NCBI GenBank assembly: GCA_963854735.1
Contig: OY978100.1
Span: 1,240,001 to 1,304,000, forward strand
DNA from: Marvania coccoides
Taxonomy: Eukaryota; Chlorophyta; Trebouxiophyceae; Chlorellales; Chlorellaceae
DNA length: 64,000 nt
Direction of reading: 5' to 3'
Shown here: in pieces, positions 56,164 through 64,000 of the stretch
Layout: every line of letters begins with the position of its first letter
Position numbering within the stretch: the stretch's first letter is position 1
Position numbers and translations under genes: made by a program
Notes under the pieces: model-generated
Told to the model about the DNA's origin: nothing
Seen by the model: the letters and a program-made list of their open reading frames with translations, nothing else
Database searches by the model: none

Positions 56164-59100
56164 TCACGCACCCTCCTCTAAAGAGCCCTCCTCCGCCTCC
56201 ATGCACTGCCGATAGCCCTGCTTCAGCAGCGCTATCGCATCTGTGCCAGCCACCCTCGAAGCGCACCGCAAAATGGCCAGCTCGAAGGTGCACACGTCTA
56301 CCAGGCTCTGCAGCGTGGCCCTGAAGTCGCCAAACCAGTCCCCGCTGTAGCGCCGCAGTAGTTCTGCAGCCACCGACTGCAGCGGCACATGCCCAGCCAT
56401 CTGGCCAACAACCTCCTCCATAAACGCAGAGAAAATGCCCTCCAGCGCACCCAGCCGCTCCACTTTCTCCCCCTCCGACAGCTCCTTCGCAAGCAAGTCT
56501 TTTGCACCAGCAGCACCGGCGGCACCGGAAGCCCCCTGCTCTCCTCGTCCCTCTCTCTTCAGGCGGCGCACCACGCTGAGGTAGCGATGCAGGACCTCGA
56601 ACCACACCGCGCGCACCGGGTCGCCCTCAATTCCTGCTACAGCAGCACCATCGCTCGCATTGATGCTTCCTCTGGCCTCAATTGTTGGCACCCCTACCCC
56701 CGCTCGGTCCTCTGTGAAGCGCACGCACATGGCCACCGCAGCGCGCAGCGCGTCCTTGGCAGCTGAATACTCCAGAAACCCTCCATGGTGGCCCTCTGCT
56801 GTCGAATTATGATGACCAACTGAAACCCGCTCCTCCACTTCTTCTCCTTCGCTGTAGATGCGCCCCTCTTCCTCCGTCTCTTCTGCGCCGACGCTTGAAG
56901 GAGCGGACAGCGTGTACTCTTGCAGCTGTGGCGGCGGCGGCGGGGTACCAGCGGAGGGGAGCAGTCCATCGGTGCCTCGCCGCAACACCGCCGCCACCAG
57001 CCCCTCGTTAGCTGCCTCCACCTCTTGAAGGTAAATCTCGAGGGCGCCGCGGGCGTCGCCCCTGCGCTCCAGCAGGAATGCCGCTGCGCCTCTGACTCCA
57101 GCTTCTAGGCAGTGCTTGAGGCAGGCATCAACGTCGTAGGCGCCGGAGGATTGGAGGAAAGGGAGAACGGCGGAGGGGTCAAAGCGGCACAGCAGGCGGA
57201 CGTACAGCGCGGAAACCGACTTGTCGTGGAGCAGCGTGGTCAGCAGCGGGCTGGGGAGGGACACCTGCAGGAGCAGAAGAAGAAAAAAATTCAAGGGAGG
57301 GGCGGGGAAAACATTTAAATTCTTGCTGGGAGTATTAAGAATAGATGGATATGCAATCGAAAACGTTGGAAAGATTTTTAAACAAGTAAAATAAACGCTC
57401 TTGAAAAAACCGTAGCTAACTTACGAGAGGCAAGGCTCGGCCGCTGCCGGGGACACCAGCCCTGAAAGTGCTTTCACCGTCACCCTCCACCTCCCCGTGC
57501 CGTCCCGCTTCGATGCCCGCCCGCAGAAACGCAAACTGGTCGTCTGGCCACGGCGTCAGCGCCTCCAGCGCCGCCACCTGCCGCCCCGGAAAGCACAATG
57601 CCACCGTGGTCGCAGTGCGGGCAGCGTCGATGCGCACCAGCTGCGGCATGAGCTCCAACGACACGCCCTCTATTATAGCACGCTCAGCAGGCTTCACCCC
57701 AGGATCTGCCGCTAGGTCTCGCAGATATGCAAAGGGCGCTGCGGGGTGACGGCCGCCGTCTTCAGCTAGGCTGCGCAGGGCTTTGTCGTGCGCTCCGTCG
57801 GCATGGTGGATGCGGGCCTCTGCCTGCAGGAACCCTGCGTCGCGCGCCAGGCGCAGGGCTTGTGCGCGAGTCTCAGCAGGGCCGGCAGCATGCATTACTA
57901 CATCGCGAAAAATCGACTCCCGTTCGTCCCTGGGGAGCGCCAACGGCTGCTGCTGCGCGTCGGGGCGGGCGAGGAACCGCAGCACGCGCAGCAGGACTGC
58001 GCCCTGCGCCGACGCGCGATTGGAAGCCAGGTGCTCCGCCACGAAACGCAGCAGCAGCGCCTCTCGCGCTGCCGCTGCCCCCGGCCGACTCTCTGCCTGG
58101 CCCGCGGTTTGCTCTTCCAGGAGCGCCACCACGGCGTCCACCGCCGCCTGCGTCACGGTGCGGGGGCTGTCGCTGTGAGGCAGCAGCGGCGCAATCTCAG
58201 GCGATGCCTCAACCAGATCGGTTTCCAGGGCGTCCCACCCAGCCAAGCCATCACGCAGTACGCGGAGGACGGCCTCCGCGTCCATCCAGCACAGGAACCG
58301 CAGCGCAGGCGCAGGGTCTTTTAGACGCCCCGCCAAGAGAGGTCCACTGCTGCTGCTGCTGCCAAAAGCGTCGCTGCCGTTGTCCACGTGCGCCACAGAG
58401 GCCCACAGATTCCACGTGTCGAGGAGGGACGCAGAGGTTGAGTGAAGAAGGAACGTGGCGGCGTGGAGACGCGCTGCCTGCGCTGCCGCCGCCGCCGCCA
58501 GGCCGCTGCCTGGAGGGTAGGCCTCCCCCGCAAAGCACCCTTTCAAGTACACCAGCAGCTTGAACCCCAGCCGCAGCGCCGCGCTGCCCTCCAGAGCGTC
58601 TGCAGCTGGGGAGGAGCACTGCTGCTGCTGCTCGTGGCTGGCAGGCTGCCAGCCCTCCACCTCTGCCGCTTCAGCGGCCGCCACCAGCAGCAGCGCCGCG
58701 GGGGTCTGGTAGTCCTGCATTGCGCCGTTGAAAATGTGCACCAGCGCGCCGTACAGCCCCCTCCTGAGGCACAGCGGGATGAGCTGATTCAGATCTAAAG
58801 AAAGGATGTCCAGCTTCAGCACGCAGCGCTCCACGCGGTGCGCCTGCCCCGCCGCCACAAAGTGCTCCACCAAGGCCTGCATGACCTCTGGGGGCACGCT
58901 GGGGAGCTCGTCGCCGAGGATGCGAGGCTCCAGCGCTGTCAGCAGCGCAGCGGCAAAGGGAGAGGCCAAAAACCGGGGGCACACCTCCTCAAACAGCGCT
59001 GATGGGCGGCCTATCAGCAGGCATGCGTTAATGGCGACGTCGGCGAGGCGTTCGGCGGCGGCAGCAGCGTCTAATAGCGGCGCTGGTGGCGCCGCTAATA

Positions 59101-62100
59101 CCTGCAGCCGCGAGTCCACCAGCGCGCGGAGAACGGTCAGCAGCTGCCCCATCAGCGCTTCCGCGTCTTCGGGCGCCGCGTAGTCTGCCGGCCAAGCCTC
59201 TGCAGATCCCGCAATAATTTCCGCCCTGCTCCGACTCAAACTGTGGACAAGCCGCGTCGCGCACAGCAGCCCCTGATCCAGCCGCTGCTGCGCTATCAAC
59301 GCAGACAGTCGCTGCCGCCAGTTCATCAGGTGCACCACGCGCACGCCGCGCGACGTGAGCAGCAGCAGCTGAGTGCCGCCATCGGCCAAAGAGCCGTGGA
59401 AAGAAGGAGGCCCAGGGAGGCCAAGCTGTCGCGACACCACCCAGTCCGCCACAACCAGATCCTCAACGAGGTGGCTCGACCGCGGAGATCCAGCGCCGCC
59501 ACCCCCTCCACTTTCCTTGCTGCTTTCTTCGGAAAGAAAGGTTGCGTTTGACGAGGGGTGCCACAGCGCGATGGCCGTGGCTGCTTCGCCTGCTGCGGTG
59601 ACCACCGCAAGCGTGCCGTCCCCCAGGAACCCCAGCGCGCACACAGCGCCAGCAGCGGCCCAGGTGGATATCCTGACGGGGGCCGCCAGCGGCTGACAAA
59701 CAGCCGGGCTGCTGGGGGGAGAAGATCGCAAGGTTCGTGCAGAGGGAGACGAAGACAACGACGGTGCTGCTGCTGGTTGGCGGGGGGGGGTTGAGGGCGC
59801 TTTAGGGCGAGTGAGCGCTGCTCTGAGCACTGATACTGCTGAGCCCCAAGCTATCGCGACCACGACCTCTTCTGCCCCCCCTTCAGCTTTCTTAGGCTGT
59901 TGGAGGTGCTGCCATGACGAGGGGGGGCCCTCCAGCAGGCGCCATGCCGCGTACGCTGCGGCCGCCTCGCCTTGCATTGCCGGCGGTGGGAAGAACACGT
60001 GCAGCGTGGCCAGGCCGCTGTCGCTCAGCGCGCACAGCAGCACCGCCCGGGTGGCTACTACCAGCATGAAGCGAGTGCCGTCAGCGGAGACGTGCAGCGT
60101 CGGCTGCGACTGCTGCTGCTGCTGTTGGTCTTGCGACGCCTCAGGGGCCTGCAGCGGGAGCAGGGACAGGATGGTGCCTGGGTCTTGCCCTGCGGCCTGC
60201 AGCGAGACCAACGTCGATGAGGCAGCTGCTGCGCCTCCCGCAGCGCTCCATTGCCCTGCAATAAAAAAATTAGAAAGAAAATAACTTGATGATGGTATGT
60301 ACAATCACATAAAACAAAGAGTGGAATGGCAGCAATAATAAAATATATATATTGAAATAGAACGGGGGAATTGAACTTACGGGCTATGCCGGCCAGCGCA
60401 AGGGCAGTGAGGCTGAGGTGTTTGTTAACATTGTGGGTCATCATCCGGCCGTGAGAGTCAGCGGTCAGCACCCACGTGGTGGCCCCACCCCCCACCACGG
60501 CGCAGGCGGTCACCGCCGCCGCATGGACCCCCGACACCGCTTTAGCCAACGCCCAGGTGACCCCACCAGAGCCCCCAGCGCCCACCGGTTTGGTCTCCCA
60601 CAGCCGCACCACGCCGGAAGCGTGACCGCACGCCAGCAGCAGCCCCCCGCCGTGCTGCCCCAACGCCAGCGAGGCAACGGCGTCGCCGGCAGCGCCGCGG
60701 TCCTGCAAAGCGTACAGAGTAGGCGGGGCACGGCCTGGGCGGGGCATGAGCACGTGGGAGGTGCCTGAGGAGCCCCCTACTGCCACCACCCCCAGGCATT
60801 TCGCCACCACGCTGGGCACGCTGGGGAGCTGCGCTGCGTCTGCTGCGGATGCTTTGAACACCGACTCCAGCTGCGGGGAGATGAATGCGCGCGCCACCAG
60901 GCGGGATCCCAGCGCAGTGGACGACCCAGCAGGCTGCTGCTGCTGCTGTTGCCGCAGTCTCACCAGAGATTCTTCCGCCCCGGCGCTGTTGCTGCCGCTG
61001 CCCAGCATCGGCGAGTCCAGCTGCGAAGCCAGCCGCGCCATCAGCATCTCCCGCCGGTACTGCTGCGTTTCTTCGCTGTCCTGCGGCGGGAAGGCCGCCC
61101 CGCGGCCGCCGGCGCTGGTGGTCGCCGCTGCCCCCGACGCCAGCCTGGCTTCTGCCAGCTCCGCCACCTCAAGGAGGGATGCCCCAGGGACATGAGGGTA
61201 CACCAACTCCACAGAAGCGCTTGTCTGTAAAACAGGGGTAGCGGCATCCTCTTGAGTTGCTTCGGCCGGGTCCTTCGCCAGCGGCTGTGGCTGTGGTGCA
61301 GGAGGAGCAGCAGCGGCGACAGCAGCAGCGGTAGTGGCAGGTAGCTGCATTTCTTCTTCGCCTTTTCTCTGCTGATCAGCAGATCCTGGTTCAGCGTGCG
61401 TGCTGCTGCCTTCGGGTGATGAATCAGGGAAGGGTTTTAACTGCTGCTGCATGGCGGGCTGTGCTTCTTCTTGGTGGGCCATAGAAGCCGACGCCAGCTC
61501 CTCCCCTTCTTCATCTACCCGTGCTGTGGCCATCTCAGGGGAATTCGAAATGGCGCCAGCGTCGCTTGCGCTGGGAAGGCCCTCTGCCATCGGCTGAGCA
61601 GCTGCTGGCGGCAGCGATTCTTGGGCTAAAAAGCCCCTTCCTGCTCCAGAAAACGCAGCTGTTGTCGTCTCTTCTCCACCGCCAGCAGCACCGCCATTTT
61701 CCAGGGGCTCAGGGGAAGGGACAGGCAGCGGCAAAGCAACCGAAGGAGCACTAGCTTCGTAGGGGGCTGCAGCTGAGGATTGCGGCTCGTGATCGGGGTC
61801 AACAAGCCGCAGAAGAGGCTCCGCGGGTGCTGCATTGCCAAGCGGAACCGCACCACCGGTTGTCGACGCATCCAGCGCCCGGTACGCAGCATCCGTTGCT
61901 TCGTCTCGGTCGCCACCAAATGCCGCAAAATCCTGCGCATGAGGCTGCGCTTCCTCAAACACCGCCTGCCCCTCTTCAATCTGCGCTGCTGCCAAGTCGC
62001 TGGGAAGCTCAAACGCGAGCAAATTGCCGATGGCTGCGCTGCTTTCTTCTGGTGACGGTGAAGCTGCTGCCGCTTCTGCTACAAACGCTGCCGTAGAAGG

Positions 62101-62313
62101 TTCGCTCTCCTCCAAGGTCTCTGCGGAAGGCGACAGCATGGAAGGCAAATCGCCAGAAGCCGCATCCAGGTCGTCAGTCAGCTGGGAAAACTGCTGGGGC
62201 AATGGTGCCTCTGCCGCCACGCCCAGCTCCTCTTCGCCATCCACCTCTGTCTCGACGTCAGACAGGGACAGACCCCCAACAGAGAGCTCTGCGTCACTCT
62301 CTGAGGCCTCCAT
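56164..62313 (-). CDS. VPS8: VPS8, CORVET tethering complex subunit
   Basis: CORVET tethers early endosomes through Rab5-type GTPases. Three long exons, 62313-60381, 60255-57425 and 57264-56164 (phases 1 and 0), give about 1954 aa. The first ~430 residues are a disordered Ala/Glu/Ser/Pro-rich stretch. A WD40-like propeller follows (ALGQHGGGLLLACGHASGVV, then VRLWETKPVG; VLTADSHGRMMTHNVNKHLS), continued in exon 2 (LGFLGDGTLAVVTAAGEAAT; VADWVVSRQLGLPGPPSFHG). The family block is RCVLKLDILSLDLNQLIPLC then RRGLYGALVHIFNGA. The third exon has clathrin-repeat-like helices (LCRFDPSAVLPFLQSSGAYD). The protein ends about where other VPS8 proteins begin a RING finger; no Cys/His zinc pattern is seen. 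It is longer than the ~1430 aa human protein because of the disordered parts. Confidence 0.88.
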
Positions 62314-62830
62314 GGCCGACGAAAAGCCTACAAGTGAAGCATGGTTTTAGTGTGAGGGAAAAAAAGTGATCTTGAAATCTTGCAGTCACACAAGAAAACC
62401 ACGAAGGTTGCTCGCTTGATTGCTCACTATTGGACAAGTTATATATATATTTATCAAATCCAAAGCTCCATGAGGGCTCCTCTTCACTGGAGACCTTGAT
62501 CTATTTTGTTTTCTCCTCTAAGAGAAAAGGCCCTTTTCTCTGCGAAACTCACAGAGGAGACTGTGTAAAGCACATATATTTATATATATATATATATATT
62601 TACAAATTTTATTAATAAACACCTTCTCTGTTCCTTTTATTGTTTTTCCTCAAATTTGTTTGGTTTTGGCCTCAAGAACGAGTCTCTTAGAGGTTATTTA
62701 AAAAAACAATACTATTTTAAAGGGATCGACATCTTAGCTTTGAAACAGAGCCTCTGTTGCCCCAAGAAATTTCGTTGGTTTTTTTAATTCTGATCCTCGC
62801 AGCTTCAACTCGCTCTCTCAGGCCCTCGCC
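62314..62830. promoter_or_regulatory. shared intergenic region, VPS8 (-) and RPT3 (+)
   Basis: 517 bp between divergent start codons. Contains (TA)n tracts at about 62440-62452 and 62575-62602 and a T-rich stretch before RPT3. The TA tracts could act as core promoter sequence for either gene, or be simple repeats. Confidence 0.4.
62575..62602. repeat. TA dinucleotide tract
   Basis: An interrupted TATA run in the VPS8/RPT3 spacer. Confidence 0.7.
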
Positions 62831-64000
62831 ATGTCGGCCGCCGTTGCCACGGCCAAGCCGTCCGACGTAAAGGTCGTGGACGAAGGAATGCTGGTGGACA
62901 TCGCAGCGGAAAGCTCTCATGATCAACAAGACCTGTACACGCGGCTAAAGACATTGCAGCGCCAGCTTGAGTTCCTGGAAATTCAGGCGAGTATCCATCC
63001 ATTTGAATGGCAGGGTAAAAAATGCGCACCCCAACCTCACTCTCTCGATCAAATAAAAATGCAATTCCTTGCTGTTCTCAACAACCTCTCTCCCCCTGCC
63101 TTGCCCCTGCTGCAGGAGGAGTACATCAAAGAGGAGCAGAAGAACCTGAAGAACGAGCTGCTGCGGGCGCAGGAGGAGGTGAAGCGCATCCAGGCCGTCC
63201 CCCTTGTGATTGGCCAGTTCTTGGAGATGGTCGACAACAACACGGGCATCGTGGGCTCCACCACCGGCTCCAACTACTACGTCCGCATCCTCTCCACCCT
63301 CAACCGCGAGCTCCTCAAGCCCTCCGCCTCCGTCGCCCTGCACCGCCACTCCAACGCCCTCGTCGACATCCTCCCGCCTGAGGCCGACTCCACCATCTCC
63401 ATGCTGGGCGAGACCGAGCGCCCCGACGTCAGCTACCAGGACATTGGCGGGCTGGACATCCAGAAGCAGGAGATTCGCGAGGCGGTGGAGCTTCCGCTGG
63501 TGCAGGGCGACCTCTACGAGCAAATCGGCATTGACCCGCCCCGCGGGGTGCTACTCTACGGCCCCCCTGGCACCGGAAAGACCATGCTGGCCAAGGCTGT
63601 AGCCCACCACACCACCGCCTCGTTCATCCGCGTCGTAGGGTCGGAGTTTGTGCAAAAGTACCTCGGGGAGGGGCCCCGCATGGTGCGCGACGTGTTCCGG
63701 CTGGCGAAAGAGAACTCGCCGTGCATCATCTTTGTGGACGAGGTGGACGCCATTGCCACGGCGCGGTTTGACGCCCAGACGGGCGCCGACCGCGAAGTGC
63801 AGCGTATCCTGATGGAGCTGCTCACGCAGATGGATGGGTTCGACCAGAACACCAACGTGAAGGTCATCATGGCCACCAACCGCGCGGACACGCTGGACCC
63901 GGCGCTGCTGCGCCCGGGGCGACTGGACCGCAAGATTGAGTTTCCGCTGCCGGACCGGCGGCAGAAGCGGCTGGTGTTCCAGGCCTGCACCTCGAAGATG
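62831..64000 (+). CDS. RPT3: 26S proteasome ATPase subunit RPT3 (partial, C-terminus beyond window)
   Basis: AAA+ ATPase of the 19S base, homolog of PSMC4. Exon 1 is 62831-62986 and exon 2 is 63116-64000, open to the window edge (347 residues present). The intron starts with GC (ATTCAG|GCGAGT). The junction gives [20 protein letters not shown], the family coiled coil. Then come an OB-fold ([20 protein letters not shown]), Walker A at [15 protein letters not shown], the pore loop region [18 protein letters not shown], Walker [17 protein letters not shown] (usually IDEID) and the SRH with [18 protein letters not shown]. The small helical lid and the C-terminal tail are missing only because the window ends. 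Confidence 0.97.
   Translation, partial: MSAAVATAKPSDVKVVDEGMLVDIAAESSHDQQDLYTRLKTLQRQLEFLEIQASIHPFEWQGKKCAPQPHSLDQIKMQFLAVLNNLSPPALPLLQEEYIKEEQKNLKNELLRAQEEVKRIQAVPLVIGQFLEMVDNNTGIVGSTTGSNYYVRILSTLNRELLKPSASVALHRHSNALVDILPPEADSTISMLGETERPDVSYQDIGGLDIQKQEIREAVELPLVQGDLYEQIGIDPPRGVLLYGPPGTGKTMLAKAVAHHTTASFIRVVGSEFVQKYLGEGPRMVRDVFRLAKENSPCIIFVDEVDAIATARFDAQTGADREVQRILMELLTQMDGFDQNTNVKVIMATNRADTLDPALLRPGRLDRKIEFPLPDRRQKRLVFQACTSKM

Noticed and set aside
55415..56605. 396-codon minus-strand ORF overlapping the 3' ends of UBX and VPS8
   Set aside because: It crosses two unrelated real genes and a microsatellite and has no conserved motif; the VPS8 frame explains its 5' part.
1..64000. CRISPR array, prophage, toxin-antitoxin, biosynthetic cluster or other prokaryote-type defence system
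   Set aside because: All recognisable genes are spliced or eukaryote-type nuclear genes; no repeat-spacer arrays, operons or phage proteins were seen.

Overview
The window is nuclear DNA from a compact eukaryotic genome, most probably a unicellular green alga (Chlorophyta). The evidence for this is: (1) plant-lineage genes, including an RLT-type homeobox-DDT protein, a ZTP29-like ZIP transporter, the plant-type NUXM complex I subunit, an isoprenylcysteine methylesterase and a class II plant-type PRPP synthase; (2) GC-rich exons set in AT-rich introns and spacers; (3) TGTAA, the green-algal poly(A) signal, 27-137 nt after many stop codons; (4) many introns that I could place by reading frame, about 71-262 nt long, mostly GT-AG and three GC-AG. 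No rRNA, tRNA, CRISPR array, prokaryotic operon or viral gene was found.

Layout. 1-6 kb: start of a mitochondrially targeted protein (-, partial), a VTT/TMEM41-type membrane protein (-), PRPP synthase (+), ZIP transporter (-). 6-18 kb: a genome-maintenance neighbourhood with TIMELESS (-), a small J-protein (+), a multi-pass membrane protein (-) and FANCI (+). 18-26 kb: ICME esterase (+), AAAP amino acid transporter (-), a Gln-rich small protein (-), mitochondrial ribosomal protein bS6m (+), PAP2_C/sphingomyelin-synthase-like enzyme (-). 26-31 kb: a sparse region with a probably frameshifted small gene, a palindrome-rich candidate mobile element, a GATA factor (-) and an unrecognised gene (-). 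31-36 kb: the large RLT homeobox-DDT remodeler subunit (+). 36-42 kb: an unrecognised gene (-), a long gene-poor stretch, and an alpha/beta hydrolase (-). 42-56 kb: START-domain protein (-), MAGO (-) and SNU114 (+) head to head, NUXM (-), DHHC palmitoyltransferase (-), ribosomal protein P1 (+), uncoupling-type mitochondrial carrier (-), UBA-UBX protein (+). 56-64 kb: VPS8 (-), head to head with RPT3 (+), which runs off the end.

Functional links. Several neighbours start from short shared intergenic regions: TIMELESS/J-protein, membrane protein/FANCI, Gln-rich protein/bS6m, MAGO/SNU114 and VPS8/RPT3. MAGO (exon junction complex) with SNU114 (U5 snRNP GTPase) is the pair with the clearest shared biology. 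TIMELESS and FANCI, both acting at stressed replication forks, lie within 12 kb. All exon models were made by eye from splice consensus, frame continuity and family similarity, without transcript data.
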